A DNA stretch of 64,000 nucleotides from NCBI RefSeq assembly GCF_003050615.1, contig NZ_NWBU01000010.1, positions 31,164 through 95,163 of the forward strand. Reading direction: 5' to 3'. The notes below the pieces were generated by a model, which ran no database searches, was not told where the DNA came from, and saw only the letters and a list, made by a program, of their open reading frames with translations. Each line of letters opens with the position of its first letter. The first letter of the stretch is position 1. The DNA is from Sphingomonas oleivorans (GTDB lineage: Bacteria > Pseudomonadota > Alphaproteobacteria > Sphingomonadales > Sphingomonadaceae). Made by a program: the position numbers and the translations under genes. This document shows positions 9,604-22,103 of this stretch, piece after piece.

Positions 9604-10491
9604 TCAGGCCGGCGCCGCCACCTCGATCACGCCGCGCGCGATCCGGGCGATGACCGGCGTCTTCGCCAGCACCTCGCCGTCGATCGAGATGGGCAGCGGC
9701 GGATCGGTGGCGATGCGGAGCGATCGGTCGCGAAATTCGCGGACCGTCCATCGCGCCGCGCGGACGTGGAGGAGGCTCAGCAGCCAACTTAGTGCAAGCC
9801 GAGTGCGCGCGCGGCCGGTGACCGCCTGGACAACAATCTGGCCGCTGTCCACTTCCGCCTCCACCAGCTCGGTGCCGCCATGATAGCGGCCATTGGCGAT
9901 CCGCACCTCCAGCGCGTCGAGCGTCTCGGCCGTCTCGCCTTCGCCGACGGTGAGACGGAAGGGACGGAAGCGAAATGCCTTGATCGCCGCCCAGGCGAGA
10001 TAGCCAGGCCGGCCGAGCCATTTCTTCAGGCCATGTGGTACGCTCTCCGCGATCAGCGGCGACATGCCGATCGCCGCGCAATTGGCGAAATAATCATCGT
10101 CGATCATGCCCAGATCGATGCGGCGGCGCCGGCCATGTGCGATCACCTCGATCGCGCCGTCCATGTCGAGCGGGATGCCGAGCGTGCGCGCGAAGCTGTT
10201 GGCGGTGCCGAGCGGGAGCAGCGCGAAGACGCAGTCATGATTCACCAGATGATCGACCGAGGAAGAAAGCGATCCGTCGCCGCCGCCGACGATCACCATC
10301 GGCGCGCCCGCCAGCACCTCCCGCCGGACGATGGCGGGCAGCGTCGAAGGATCGCGCACCGCATGACTCGCCGAAAGCGTGATGCCCGCCGCCTTCAGTC
10401 GCTTCGCCGCGCGGCGATAGAGTTTACGGCCTTTGCGGGACTTGGCGTTGACGATCAGCGCGGCGGAGCGGGGGAGGGGCCTTTCTGTCAC
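9604..10491 (-). CDS. Diacylglycerol kinase-family lipid kinase (YegS-like)
   Basis: A 295-residue protein with the DAGK catalytic fold. [14 protein letters not shown] opens the domain, [17 protein letters not shown] is the nucleotide-binding GGGDG motif, and [17 protein letters not shown] is the family signature. The C-terminal half ([28 protein letters not shown]) fits the YegS/BmrU beta-sandwich. It probably phosphorylates a membrane lipid. The start is uncertain: GTG 10491 ([12 protein letters not shown]) is the only plausible one close to the domain. It diverges from the formaldehyde dehydrogenase gene. Confidence 0.82.
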   Translation of the reverse strand: MTERPLPRSAALIVNAKSRKGRKLYRRAAKRLKAAGITLSASHAVRDPSTLPAIVRREVLAGAPMVIVGGGDGSLSSSVDHLVNHDCVFALLPLGTANSFARTLGIPLDMDGAIEVIAHGRRRRIDLGMIDDDYFANCAAIGMSPLIAESVPHGLKKWLGRPGYLAWAAIKAFRFRPFRLTVGEGETAETLDALEVRIANGRYHGGTELVEAEVDSGQIVVQAVTGRARTRLALSWLLSLLHVRAARWTVREFRDRSLRIATDPPLPISIDGEVLAKTPVIARIARGVIEVAAPA

Positions 10492-10603
10492 GCCCAATGA
10501 ACGCGCGGAAACCGTTTCGGCTGCATCATGTTCGCCATATCCGCCTTGGCGCGGGCGGAGGGCCGCCTCTATAGCGGCCCATCGAATTTTCAGGAGATCC
10601 GTC

Positions 10604-11716
10604 ATGAAGACCCGCGCAGCCATTGCCGTCGCACCAAACCGGCCGCTGGAGATCCATGAGGTCGAGCTGGATGGTCCGCGCGCGGGCGAAGTGCTGGTGG
10701 AGGTGATGGCGACCGGCATTTGCCATACCGACGCCTATACGCTGGAGGGCAAGGATTCGGAGGGTATCTTCCCCTCGATCCTGGGGCATGAGGGGGCAGG
10801 GATCGTCCGCGAGGTGGGGCCGGGCGTCACCTCCGTGAAGCCGGGCGATCATGTGATCCCGCTCTACACGCCCGAATGCCGCCAGTGCAAAAGCTGCCTC
10901 AGCCAGAAGACCAATCTCTGCACATCGATCCGCACGACGCAGGGACGCGGGTTGATGCCGGATGGGACGAGCCGCTTCAGCCTCGGCGGCGAGACGCTCT
11001 ACCATTATATGGGCTGCTCGACCTTCTCCAACTTCACGGTGATGCCCGAGATCGCGGTCGCGAAGGTCCGCGAGGACGCGCCGTTCGACAAGATCTGCTA
11101 TATTGGCTGCGGCGTCACGACCGGCATCGGCGCGGTGATTTACACCGCCAAGGTGGAGCCGGGCGCCAATGTGGTCGTGTTCGGCCTTGGCGGCATCGGC
11201 CTCAATGTCATCCAGGGCGCGCGGATGGTGGGCGCGGACAAGATCATCGGCGTCGATATCAATCCCGCCAAGCGCGCCATGGCCGAGAAGTTCGGCATGA
11301 CGCATTTCATCAATCCACTCGAAGTGGGCAGGGACAAGGTCGTGCAGGCGATCCTGGATACGACGGATGGCGGCGCGGATTACAGCTTCGACTGCACGGG
11401 CAATACGGCGGTGATGCGCCAGGCGCTGGAATGCTGCCATCGCGGCTGGGGCCAATCGATCATCATCGGTGTCGCCGAGGCGGGGCAGGAGATTTCGACG
11501 CGGCCCTTCCAGCTCGTCACGGGCCGCGTGTGGAAGGGATCTGCCTTCGGCGGCGCGCGCGGGCGGACCGACGTGCCGAAGATCGTCGACTGGTATATGG
11601 ACGGCAAGATCAATATCGACGATCTCATCACCCACAGCATGCCGCTCGACCGCATCAACGATGCGTTCGACCTGATGCATGAGGGCAAGTCGATCCGTAG
11701 CGTCGTCGTCTACTGA
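10604..11716 (+). CDS. frmA: S-(hydroxymethyl)glutathione dehydrogenase (class III alcohol dehydrogenase)
   Basis: A 370-residue zinc alcohol dehydrogenase that oxidises S-hydroxymethylglutathione with NAD+, the first enzymatic step of glutathione-dependent formaldehyde detoxification. Catalytic zinc ligands are seen in GICHTD and GHEGAG. The structural-zinc cysteines are [17 protein letters not shown], and the cofactor motif is [32 protein letters not shown] is typical of class III. The ribosome site AGGAGA precedes ATG 10604. The S-formylglutathione hydrolase gene follows after only 10 bases, so the two steps are co-expressed. Confidence 0.96.
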   Translation: MKTRAAIAVAPNRPLEIHEVELDGPRAGEVLVEVMATGICHTDAYTLEGKDSEGIFPSILGHEGAGIVREVGPGVTSVKPGDHVIPLYTPECRQCKSCLSQKTNLCTSIRTTQGRGLMPDGTSRFSLGGETLYHYMGCSTFSNFTVMPEIAVAKVREDAPFDKICYIGCGVTTGIGAVIYTAKVEPGANVVVFGLGGIGLNVIQGARMVGADKIIGVDINPAKRAMAEKFGMTHFINPLEVGRDKVVQAILDTTDGGADYSFDCTGNTAVMRQALECCHRGWGQSIIIGVAEAGQEISTRPFQLVTGRVWKGSAFGGARGRTDVPKIVDWYMDGKINIDDLITHSMPLDRINDAFDLMHEGKSIRSVVVY

Positions 11717-11726
11717 GCCGTCGCCG

Positions 11727-13638
<1,912 letters not shown>

Positions 13639-13660
13639 TCGGGGTGGAGCGGCCGGCCTG

Positions 13661-14194
13661 ATGCGCGAGGGCGACATTCTTCCCTTCCGCGGCATCCTGC
13701 CCAGCGTGCCCGAAAGCGTCTTCGTGGCACCGGGCACGCGGCTGATCGGCGATGTGACAATCGGCGAGGATGCCAGCATCTGGTATAATTGTGTGCTGCG
13801 CGGCGATGTCGAATCCATCAGGATCGGCGCGCGCACCAATATTCAGGACGGCACGGTCGTCCATGTCACCACCGCGCGCCATTCCACGGAGATCGGCGCG
13901 GATTGCCTGGTCGGCCATCTCGCCATGCTCCATGGCTGCAAGCTCCATGATCGGGCCTTTGTCGGCATGGGCGCGATCGTGATGGATGCGAGCGAGATAG
14001 AGGCGGACGGCATGCTCGCCGCCGGCGCGCTGCTCACGCCCGGCAAGCGGATCGGCGCGGGGCAGATGTGGGCCGGGCGCCCCGCCCGCTATGTGCGCGA
14101 TCTATCGCCCGAGGAGATCGAGGCTAATCGGCGCAATGTCGCCGCCTATGTCGCGCTCGCGAAGGAGCATCGCGCGGCACTCGGGGAGGGCTGA
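13661..14194 (+). CDS. Gamma-class carbonic anhydrase-family protein
   Basis: A 177-residue left-handed beta-helix protein (hexapeptide repeats). The metal-binding histidine pattern is seen in VHVTTARHSTEIG and CLVGHLAMLHGCKLHDRAFVGMGA, with three histidines suited to bind zinc or iron. The C-terminal helix (LSPEEIEANRRNVAAYVALAKEHRAAL) is typical. Some members hydrate CO2 and many (YrdA-like) have no proven activity. It follows hemB by 22 bases and is probably co-transcribed. Confidence 0.88.
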   Translation: MREGDILPFRGILPSVPESVFVAPGTRLIGDVTIGEDASIWYNCVLRGDVESIRIGARTNIQDGTVVHVTTARHSTEIGADCLVGHLAMLHGCKLHDRAFVGMGAIVMDASEIEADGMLAAGALLTPGKRIGAGQMWAGRPARYVRDLSPEEIEANRRNVAAYVALAKEHRAALGEG

Positions 14195-14204
14195 GCCGGG
14201 TTCC

Positions 14205-14723
14205 TCATTCCGGCAGGCGGGCGGCGAGCGCTGCAACGGCAGCGTCCTCCTCCGTCTGAAAGGCGGCGATCTGATCGGCGGCTGCCTGAAGCGCGGCAAG
14301 GTCCGGGGGAGCTGCACCCGCCTGATCGCGGCGGAGCGTATCCATATCCGCCGCCGCACTCTGCACGACGCCACGCGCTGTATCGAGGCTGGACAGCGCC
14401 TGCTGCGCCGCGACCCAGGCTTCGCTTTCGGATGAGGCGCCACGCGCCCGCACGATCGCGCTTTCGGCTGCGCTACGTTCCGCGATGAAATCGGCATGGC
14501 CCTTTTGCGCCGCTGCGACGATCGGCGCGATGCGTGCCGCGAGCGCGGGGTCGGCTGCGGTCGGCAGCGGGGGCGGAGCGGGTTCGGGCGCATTGGCGCT
14601 CTTCTCGATCGGGCGCGGCGCGAGCGAAGGATAATCGGCAAGGCTGCCGGAGCAGGCGGACAGCGCGGCTGATCCGGCCAGGATGAGGAAGATCGGGCGA
14701 CGCGGGCGGGAGGCGACGGACAT
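14205..14723 (-). CDS. Predicted lipoprotein, helical, function unknown
   Basis: A 172-residue protein whose N-terminus has a signal peptide ending in a lipobox (ILAGSAALSAC; Cys24), then a Pro/Ala-rich linker and a long Ala/Glu-rich, probably coiled-coil helical region (AAAQKGHADFIAERSAAESAI; DTARGVVQSAAADMDTLRR). I see no known domain. It would sit in the membrane facing the periplasm. The chosen start, ATG 14723, places the lipobox at the usual distance. It converges with the carbonic anhydrase gene, with only 10 bases between the two stops. Confidence 0.65.
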   Translation of the reverse strand: MSVASRPRRPIFLILAGSAALSACSGSLADYPSLAPRPIEKSANAPEPAPPPLPTAADPALAARIAPIVAAAQKGHADFIAERSAAESAIVRARGASSESEAWVAAQQALSSLDTARGVVQSAAADMDTLRRDQAGAAPPDLAALQAAADQIAAFQTEEDAAVAALAARLPE

Positions 14724-14847
14724 GGTGACGCTGTAGAACAAGCGCCTCGCTGATTGAAGCGTCTGCCATAATCGTATGGCGATCGAAATTATCTTCAAAA
14801 ACAGGCTTGCGTCCCCTGCACGGCCCGACTATCAGCGCCACTCCAAC

Positions 14848-14924
14848 GCGCCCGTAGCTCAGCTGGATAGAGCATCAGACTACGAATCTGAGGGTCGGAC
14901 GTTCGAATCGTTCCGGGCGCGCCA
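14848..14924 (+). tRNA. tRNA-Arg (anticodon ACG)
   Basis: A 77-base cloverleaf. The acceptor stem GCGCCCG pairs with CGGGCGC, the D-arm is AGCTCAGCTGGATAGAGC, the anticodon arm CAGACTACGAATCTG has ACG in the loop, the T-arm contains GTTCGAATC, and the gene encodes its own CCA end. The anticodon's A34 would be edited to inosine to read CGU/CGC/CGA arginine codons. Confidence 0.97.
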
Positions 14925-15293
14925 TTTTCCTAAAATTAGGTCAATGGCTAGGCAGGCCTCTGTGGGGGCGCCTTGTACTAGAGGTTCATTTGTACGGGGA
15001 ATTTTCTGCGCGCCGGTGTAGCCGGTGCTTCGCGCTCATATGCTCGGTTTGCAGGCGCCGCCGACCACGGTGCTCTTTCAGCGCCATGCCTCTAGGGAGA
15101 AGTATCTTCTAATCCTGTCCGGCGCGACGCGTGCCCCGCTGAGCGGGGCAATGGCGGGCCGTCACGGCACGGGTGGGGTACGGCTAAGCGTTCAATCATC
15201 TGTCGGTGCTCAAGCAGTTGCGGCGGGTAGAAGAGCGAGACGACATATTTTCGCCGGCCGATTGACCGGAACCGCGTCGCCTCGCTCGCTGCT
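14925..15293. other. Intergenic region downstream of tRNA-Arg
   Basis: These 369 bases hold no gene I can support. A small inverted repeat (CCTAA...TTAGG) directly follows the tRNA, and a near-perfect palindrome (TGCCCCGCT G AGCGGGGCA, 15132-15150) could form a stem-loop ending transcription from either side. No integrase or second copy of the tRNA 3' end is visible, so there is no direct evidence for an island inserted here. Confidence 0.45.
15132..15150. terminator. GC-rich palindrome, possible terminator
   Basis: Two 9-base arms, TGCCCCGCT and AGCGGGGCA, are separated by one base. With the required loop the stem is about 7 bp. It lies between tRNA-Arg and the 3' end of the autotransporter gene. 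No T-run follows. Confidence 0.3.
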
Positions 15294-18200
15294 TTAGAAG
15301 CGGATCTTCAGCCCGACCGTTGCGCTTTCGCCACTGCTGTCCGCGCCGAACTCGCTATTGGCGCCGAAGAAGAGGGCCGTGCCCATCGATACCTGCATGG
15401 TCGCTCCGGCGCCGATGGTGGCCAGCGTCGCGTTACGCTTGACGCCAACGATTGTCAGGCCGTCGGGAACACCGACGTAGGCGGCGGTCGCCGCGCTATG
15501 GGTATCGCTCAGTTGATGGCGTACACCAACTGAAAGCCAGGGGCTGATGCGGGCCTCTGTGGCGCCCTTTAGCGTGAAGGCGCCGTTCAGGAAGGTCGCC
15601 TTCGTTCGACGGGCGTCCACGGTGAGACCCCATGTTACGTCGCCATTTTCGGTCGCACTTCCGCGGCGCGAAGAGACATGGGTGAGGCCCACTTCCGGCC
15701 GCAGCGACCAACCATCGCCGATGGCGAAGGATCGGCCGAGCGACATATCCCCCGTCCAGCCGCGCAGCCGATAATGGGCGCTTGTCCTGATGCCGTTGAA
15801 CAGTGTGCGATCAGTGTCTGCCTCACTGCCATCGTAGCTGAGCGACGCGGCGATCTCGAATCCTTCGAAGGACGCCTGAGCAAGCACGCCGGCCAAAAAG
15901 CCGTCTGCTTCAGTCTTCGTTCCGAGAGCGCCGATCCGTTGCCGTGCGTTGATATAGCCGACAAAGGCTCCGATCGACGCCGTTTGCGATCCCAGCCCGA
16001 TTCCAGCGAGCGCGCCGTAGGTGGAAATGTCCGCCCGCGACGTGCCTGTGGCTGCGGCGCCGGGCAACCGCCGCCAGCCCCCCAGCATCTGGCCGAAGGT
16101 GAAGAGGCCGGGCTGGTCACCGTGCGATGAGGTGTTGGCGGAGCGCAGCGCCGCCGCGATGGTGAGGCCGTTCTCTACCCCGATCTGCGACGCGGAGGCG
16201 TAGCTTTCGGCATTGAGACGCGCGATGGACGCCGGATTCACCGAACCATCCGCCGTCAACAGAGACGGGGCTGCATCCAGAATGGCACGGGTCGCGTTGC
16301 CAGCGATCAGCAGGCCATTCAGATAATCGACCGTGCGAACCACCTGCGGATTGGCGCCGCTTTTGACCACGAACTGTCCGAGGAGGTCGATGCTCTGGCT
16401 TCCCTGCCGGATGAAGCCGATCACCGTCGATGCCTTGTCGATGGTCGTGAAGCTGCCAGTAATGCCGTTGCTCGCCGTAATCAGCTGATAGGTCACACCG
16501 GGTGTCAGCGGGCGGTTGCCGACCAGCTTTAGCGTTGCGCCGGGCGCAATCGTCAGCGATCCGTTTATGATCAGGGCGTCACTCACCGTCGGCGTCATTT
16601 CGAACAAAGTGGTCGATCCGCCGACGAGTGAAACGCCGCCGTTGATCGTCATCGTTCCCGGTGACGCGCCCGGGGAGAGCGTGCCCTGCACCGTGACATT
16701 GCCGTTGACGGTGCCGGCACTGCCAAAGGTGGCGCCGCTATTCACTGTGATGAGAGGCGCGTTCAGGATCGAACCCGTGCGTCCGATGAACCGGCCGTTG
16801 ACGATATCCAGCTGATCCGTCGTGTAATCGCCGGAAAGCGCGACCGTGCCGCCGTCCTGTCGCGTCCGTTCGAAGCCGGTGAACGCGGACAGGCCGATTT
16901 CATAGGGAGACGCGTCGCTGCCGCCGGTCGCCAGGATCAGCAGGTCATTGCCTGCGCCCGCATCTACCGGGCCGGAGACCGAGGAGCCTGCTCCGATGGT
17001 GAATTCGTCATTGCCGCTGCCCAGCGTGACCGGCCCGGCGATGCTCCCCCTATTGACGAAGCTGTTCGTGCCGCCGGCAAAGCTGAGCCCGCCCTTGATC
17101 GTGCCCATGTTGATGAGGCTGTTCGTTCCGCCGACTAGGACGACGGCAATGTCGCTCGCGGTCTGCAGTGTTTGCCCGGCCGCCAGCGTTAAATTGGCAT
17201 CGCGCAGGAACAGGCTGTCCACGGCGAGCGGGCCGTTTGTCGTGATCGTGCCGGTGCCGCTGACCGTCCAGCTTTCAAAGTTGACGAATTTGTCGAGGGT
17301 CGCCTGGTCGAGCAGCCCGCCGCCGTTGATGTCGATGACCAACGCATCGGTGCCGGCATTCCCGTCCACAGTGCCGTTCAGCGTGGCGCGCAGATTGTGC
17401 GTGAACGCGTCGTTCCCCTCGCCTAGGAAGACATTGCCGTTGATGGTGCCGAAATTCACCATGCTGTCGTCCATCGCGCCAAGATCGACCGATCCGCTGA
17501 TCGCGCCGGTAGCGAGGTTGGTGATCGTGTCGGCCGAATTCAGCGTCTGAATGGCGCCGGCCATGAAGCGGCCTGCATATGCATAATCCGAAATGTCATC
17601 GTAAATAAGCAGATCGGAAGGCGCAACGCCGCCGCCGAGGCCGCGGATCGTGCCTGCGTTGACCAGCGTGACTGTGTTGGCCGAGGCTTTGAACGCTGTC
17701 GAGCCGATATCCTCAAACCCTGCGAGCGGGGTGCCTTCGGGATCGTCCGCATTTCGGGTTGCGCCCGTTGCGGAAATAATGCCGCCGACTTCGTTGGTGA
17801 CGGTAATGCTGGAAACGCTTCCGCTTGAGGCACTGATCCCCAGAGCTGAAACCAGTTGCAGACTTTCCGGCGTAGCGGGATACCACGGGTAGGGCGGCGG
17901 AGTGGCTGGCTGATGCAAGGCGCCCCCATCAGCGCTCAGGACACCGGAATTCGTGATACTGACGGTTGTCGTGGGCTCCCCATCGATGGGCGCTGCCGTT
18001 TCATCATAGCCGTTTCTCCGCTGGTCGACGGATCGTGCGTAGCTTCCGATGGAAACGGCAGATTTGCCGAGACGGTCTGTCTTGATCGTCCCGCTGTTGG
18101 TGAAGTTGATCGTCTGGCTGCCCTGGCTGTCCGACTCTATTTCAAGGGCAGCATCGCCAGACTCGGCCAGCGCATTGGCTGCGGCGTCTATGATGCTGCT

Positions 18201-21200
18201 GTTCGTCACTGTGAGGGCTCTGGCGCTTGCGTAGATATTCACGCCGCCGTTCACCGTTCCGCTGTTGGCGAATGCGACGCTGTCCTGATCGACATCGCCG
18301 TAAAGGCCCATGGTCGTGTCACCCGTCCGGTGCATATATTGGGTGAAGGAGATCGCCTCGCCATAAGCGGTCGAGCCGACGGTGCCGCTGTTGGCGAAGC
18401 TCATTGCCCGGGCGGCACCATAGACGCTGATGCCGTTGGAAAGCATTCCGCTGTTTTCGATTTTGACGCTGTCGGCATTGATGTCGTCACTGACGCCATA
18501 GCTTTGCCCGATGCCGATCGACGCCGATATGTTCTGGCTATTGCCGCGCGAGATGGTGCCGCTGTTCGCGAAGGTGAACTGCCTCGCGTTCAGCGTCACC
18601 GCGATGCCGCCTTCAATCGCGCCGCTATTCTCGATATTTGCCTGGCCGATCATCAACCTGTCCGTCGCAGCGTTGATGGTGACGGCAGTCGCCGCGCCGA
18701 AATAATTCGGGCTGCTGTCAGGTGACGAGATGGTGCCGCTGTTTTTGAATGTGAAGCTGCTCGCGTCACTGGCTGTTATTTGGGCGCTGATGCTTCCCAC
18801 GACTTGACTGCGAACAGTTCCTTCATTTTCGAAGCTGCGCGCATAGCCGATCACCCCGTCGCCGATTGTGCCGCGATTGATGAACGCGAGCGTGGAGCCG
18901 GCACCCGAGAGGTTGAGCGGATCGATCGCGGTGCCAAGCGCAACAAGACGCCGCGGCCGCAGACCTGTCGCCGTCGTTATATCTGCCGTGTTGACGATGG
19001 TGCCATCGCCGACCAGCCTGATCGGATCGCCAATCTGTCCCAGTGATGAGGTTAGCGTCACCACCGTATTCGCCCCGGAAGCGCCGACGCCCTGCCGTTC
19101 GAAACCGGCGGGAAGGGCCGGAAGGGAGCCGAGGTCAACGTTCCTGCTGGCATCGTAGCTGCGCGCAAATATATCGGTGCCGGCGCCTGCATTGATGGTT
19201 CCCAGGACGCCGATCGTGTCGCCCGTGGCGACGAAGATGTCGTTCCCCGCGCCGAATGTGAGATCGCCATTCAGCGTACCGCCATGATCGACATAAGCGC
19301 CGCCTGCCGAACCCGTACCGCCAAAGGCGCTGTAGGCCAGATTGACATTGCCGTTGATGGTCCCCGCATTGGAGACGGCGCCGCCACCCGACAGCGCAAC
19401 GGCATCGAAACCGGTTCCGCCGGAAATCGTGCCGCCCGCCTGATTAACGACGACTGTCGGGCTGTAACCGCCCATAATGGCTCGCGCGCCGCTGCTTGCG
19501 ATTGTGCCGCTGTTCCGGACGATCGATGATATATAATCGCTCGTCCAGACCGCCACCCCGGCCGTGCTGATGGTGCCGCTGTTCGTCAGATCCCGAACGC
19601 CGGAAACACCGATGGAGGATGCGCCGCCCGAAATCTGGCTGATTGTCCCCGCGTTGGTCGTGGATAGTGCACCCGCAATGCCGGCGCCGCCGCTCAGGAC
19701 AATCTGGCCGTTGTTCGTAACCTCACGTCCGCCACCGATGGCTACCGCGCGGATGCCATAGGGATTGGCGGCCTGCGTGAGCGTGATGCTGCCTTCATTG
19801 GTGAAGCGATCGAGTTGGTCGAGCAGAACCGCGCCACCGCCAAAGGCATTGGCATCAAATGCCGCTTGCAGGACGCCGCGGCTGATGATGGTGGTACCGG
19901 TTGACGTGTAGCTGAAGCTCTCTCCCGGGAAGGCGAAGCCATAACCGGAAGCGTTAATCAATGGGCTGTTCTGACCGGTGATCGCCAGCGACAGATCGGC
20001 GCTCCCCTCGCCATAGAGGCTCAGGACGGCGCCTGCGCTACTGCCGCTGGCCTTGACCAGACTGCCGGCTCCAATGTCCAGACCAACCGTCTCGAAATTG
20101 ACATGGTTGCCCAGAACAATGTCGGCATTCTGCTTGAAGCGGGTGAGCAATTGATCGTTCCCGGCCCCGCCATCGAGCGTGCCGGAGATGCCGGAGCGGA
20201 ACCCGTCTGTGCCCAAGGAGCCGTCAGCGATGAAAATATCATCGCCCTCGCCAAGGCGGACATCGCCATTCACCGTGCCGCCCTGCTGCATGACGAAGCG
20301 ATCGAAGCTCGACCTGCCTGCCAGATCGACATTGCCGTTGATCGTACCCGCATTGGTGATGCTGGTTGCGCCCGAGGCGTAGGGATTGCTGTCCGGCACG
20401 ATGGCGATGGCGGCGGATACGCCCTCGATCACGCCGCCGGCCTTGTTCTCTACTGTCAGCCGGCCGCCGCCGAAAGTGTTGCCAAACAGGATCCCCGGAC
20501 CACCGCTGGTGCTGATCTTTCCGGAATTGACAAGAGCGGTGCCCGATCCGGACTGCATGAAAATGCCGACCCCGCCCGTCGCCTCGACCGTCCCGTTGTT
20601 GGTGAAGGAAGCACCATCCAGAAAGATGGCGGCATCGGTGGCGTTCTGCAGACTGGCCTTGACTGTGCCGCCGTTCACCACGCTCAGCGACGCGGGAAAG
20701 TCGAAGCCATCAGCATCGATCGCCCGGCCCTGGGTTTCGATGCGGCCCTGATTCTCCAGCGTTCCCGATCCGCTCGCCGCAATCCGCGCTGTTCCGCTGA
20801 AGCTCGAATCCAGTGTCAGATGCGCCTTGTCCTGCAGTTCGGCGCTCAGGACCGAGAAGTTGGTGGGGAGCGCCAAAGTGCCGCTGGCGGTCGTGTCCTC
20901 CGCAATGACAACCTTGACGATGTTTGCCCCGGCGCCGCCGTCGATCCTTCCGGTGATGCCGGTCGAAAGCACGCCCTTGCTGTCGACAGAAGCGACCAAT
21001 ATGTCGTCACCCGAGCCGAGAAGCACGTCTCCTTCAATCACGCCCTTGCTGTTGTCGATCAGCGATACTGAGGAACCACCCGTCTGTATGCTGCCCTTTA
21101 TGGTGCCGCTATTGGACAGGGAAAGGCCGCCTGCCGTCAGGATCGCGTGTCCGGTGCCGCTATTCTCAATGGAACCGCTGTTCGAAATGTTCGTCCGGTC

Positions 21201-21971
21201 CTGACGGCTGTCGATAGTGCCTGCCGCCGACGATATGATCGTGCCACTATTGGAAATGCTGCTGCTCGAGGAGAGGAAAAAAGGATCGATCAGGCGGTTG
21301 AGTGTAATGGCCGCGTTGGTGCCACCATCGATCATGCCCGCATTGCTGATGTTGTAGACGCCGGCTGCGATCCCCGTGATGGTGCCCGTCGACGTATTGG
21401 CGATCATGCTGTAATAGATGTCATTACTTGCGGGTCCGCGGATGGCGCTCCCGCCCGTGGATGTGATCAGGCCGCTATTGTTGATCGAAGCCCTCGAACG
21501 GCCAATGGAGTTGCCGGGCGATTTTTCAATCCAGATTCCGGTGTCGCCACTGACCTTGCCTTGTTCGCCCACAACAATGGTCGCCAGGCCATCTGGATAG
21601 ACATAGGATCCATATCCGAACGCAGCCCCAGCATAGGGATCAGAGTTGTAGTAGGGATTGCCATTCTGCACCGTCAGTGCAGCTGCGCCCGTTGCCGAGA
21701 CCGTTCCGTCGATTCGCAGATTGCTTCCACCGCTATTCAGGCGGATGGCGGACATGCCGGTGCCCGAAACGGTCGCGCCACCGGCAATCGTTACCTGCGC
21801 ATCGGTCGTGACCGTGAAGGGCTGATTGTCACCCGTGCAGGTAGTGATGCTGCCCTGAGCGGGAGGCGAGGTATCGCACGCGGCTTGGGCCGGTTGAATC
21901 ATGGCGAGTGCCGCAACAACGCTTCCGCCAGCCAGCAACGCCCATTTGGACGTGCGTTTCCCGATATTCAT
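15294..21971 (-). CDS. Large autotransporter (type Va secretion) with repetitive passenger
   Basis: A 2225-residue cell-surface protein. The signal peptide (residues 1-30) ends QPAQAA. A very long passenger follows, made of beta-helix repeats, mostly variants of NSGTI and NAGTINGNV. Interspersed are GxGxD-type stretches (GSGDDILVA, GAGNDQLL, GEGNDAFTH, GSGNDEFTIG, GAGNDLLIL) resembling RTX calcium-binding turns. Near residue ~1790 is the passenger-end motif VQGTLSPGASPGTMTINGG. The last ~270 residues form the 12-strand translocator barrel, ending in ...VGLKIRF with a terminal aromatic residue. It probably has an adhesive or biofilm role; the target is unknown. Confidence 0.9.
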   Translation of the reverse strand: MNIGKRTSKWALLAGGSVVAALAMIQPAQAACDTSPPAQGSITTCTGDNQPFTVTTDAQVTIAGGATVSGTGMSAIRLNSGGSNLRIDGTVSATGAAALTVQNGNPYYNSDPYAGAAFGYGSYVYPDGLATIVVGEQGKVSGDTGIWIEKSPGNSIGRSRASINNSGLITSTGGSAIRGPASNDIYYSMIANTSTGTITGIAAGVYNISNAGMIDGGTNAAITLNRLIDPFFLSSSSSISNSGTIISSAAGTIDSRQDRTNISNSGSIENSGTGHAILTAGGLSLSNSGTIKGSIQTGGSSVSLIDNSKGVIEGDVLLGSGDDILVASVDSKGVLSTGITGRIDGGAGANIVKVVIAEDTTASGTLALPTNFSVLSAELQDKAHLTLDSSFSGTARIAASGSGTLENQGRIETQGRAIDADGFDFPASLSVVNGGTVKASLQNATDAAIFLDGASFTNNGTVEATGGVGIFMQSGSGTALVNSGKISTSGGPGILFGNTFGGGRLTVENKAGGVIEGVSAAIAIVPDSNPYASGATSITNAGTINGNVDLAGRSSFDRFVMQQGGTVNGDVRLGEGDDIFIADGSLGTDGFRSGISGTLDGGAGNDQLLTRFKQNADIVLGNHVNFETVGLDIGAGSLVKASGSSAGAVLSLYGEGSADLSLAITGQNSPLINASGYGFAFPGESFSYTSTGTTIISRGVLQAAFDANAFGGGAVLLDQLDRFTNEGSITLTQAANPYGIRAVAIGGGREVTNNGQIVLSGGAGIAGALSTTNAGTISQISGGASSIGVSGVRDLTNSGTISTAGVAVWTSDYISSIVRNSGTIASSGARAIMGGYSPTVVVNQAGGTISGGTGFDAVALSGGGAVSNAGTINGNVNLAYSAFGGTGSAGGAYVDHGGTLNGDLTFGAGNDIFVATGDTIGVLGTINAGAGTDIFARSYDASRNVDLGSLPALPAGFERQGVGASGANTVVTLTSSLGQIGDPIRLVGDGTIVNTADITTATGLRPRRLVALGTAIDPLNLSGAGSTLAFINRGTIGDGVIGYARSFENEGTVRSQVVGSISAQITASDASSFTFKNSGTISSPDSSPNYFGAATAVTINAATDRLMIGQANIENSGAIEGGIAVTLNARQFTFANSGTISRGNSQNISASIGIGQSYGVSDDINADSVKIENSGMLSNGISVYGAARAMSFANSGTVGSTAYGEAISFTQYMHRTGDTTMGLYGDVDQDSVAFANSGTVNGGVNIYASARALTVTNSSIIDAAANALAESGDAALEIESDSQGSQTINFTNSGTIKTDRLGKSAVSIGSYARSVDQRRNGYDETAAPIDGEPTTTVSITNSGVLSADGGALHQPATPPPYPWYPATPESLQLVSALGISASSGSVSSITVTNEVGGIISATGATRNADDPEGTPLAGFEDIGSTAFKASANTVTLVNAGTIRGLGGGVAPSDLLIYDDISDYAYAGRFMAGAIQTLNSADTITNLATGAISGSVDLGAMDDSMVNFGTINGNVFLGEGNDAFTHNLRATLNGTVDGNAGTDALVIDINGGGLLDQATLDKFVNFESWTVSGTGTITTNGPLAVDSLFLRDANLTLAAGQTLQTASDIAVVLVGGTNSLINMGTIKGGLSFAGGTNSFVNRGSIAGPVTLGSGNDEFTIGAGSSVSGPVDAGAGNDLLILATGGSDASPYEIGLSAFTGFERTRQDGGTVALSGDYTTDQLDIVNGRFIGRTGSILNAPLITVNSGATFGSAGTVNGNVTVQGTLSPGASPGTMTINGGVSLVGGSTTLFEMTPTVSDALIINGSLTIAPGATLKLVGNRPLTPGVTYQLITASNGITGSFTTIDKASTVIGFIRQGSQSIDLLGQFVVKSGANPQVVRTVDYLNGLLIAGNATRAILDAAPSLLTADGSVNPASIARLNAESYASASQIGVENGLTIAAALRSANTSSHGDQPGLFTFGQMLGGWRRLPGAAATGTSRADISTYGALAGIGLGSQTASIGAFVGYINARQRIGALGTKTEADGFLAGVLAQASFEGFEIAASLSYDGSEADTDRTLFNGIRTSAHYRLRGWTGDMSLGRSFAIGDGWSLRPEVGLTHVSSRRGSATENGDVTWGLTVDARRTKATFLNGAFTLKGATEARISPWLSVGVRHQLSDTHSAATAAYVGVPDGLTIVGVKRNATLATIGAGATMQVSMGTALFFGANSEFGADSSGESATVGLKIRF

Positions 21972-22103
21972 GATTTCCCCCGTAACACCCCGTCGAACCG
22001 AGCCTTACAGATTGATCGCAAATGAATACAAGGCTGATTTATAATCAAATCGGGTCTAATATTGTGCCAGGTATCGCAGACGAAGGCGCCGCCGGGCGAT
22101 TGC

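Noticed and set aside
14848..15293. tRNA-Arg as the attachment site of a genomic island carrying the autotransporter
   Set aside because: No integrase and no second copy of the tRNA 3' end were seen in the window.
20103..22025. Long plus-strand frames across the 5' half of the autotransporter gene
   Set aside because: Products are antisense of the NSGTI repeats and show only the composition expected from that.
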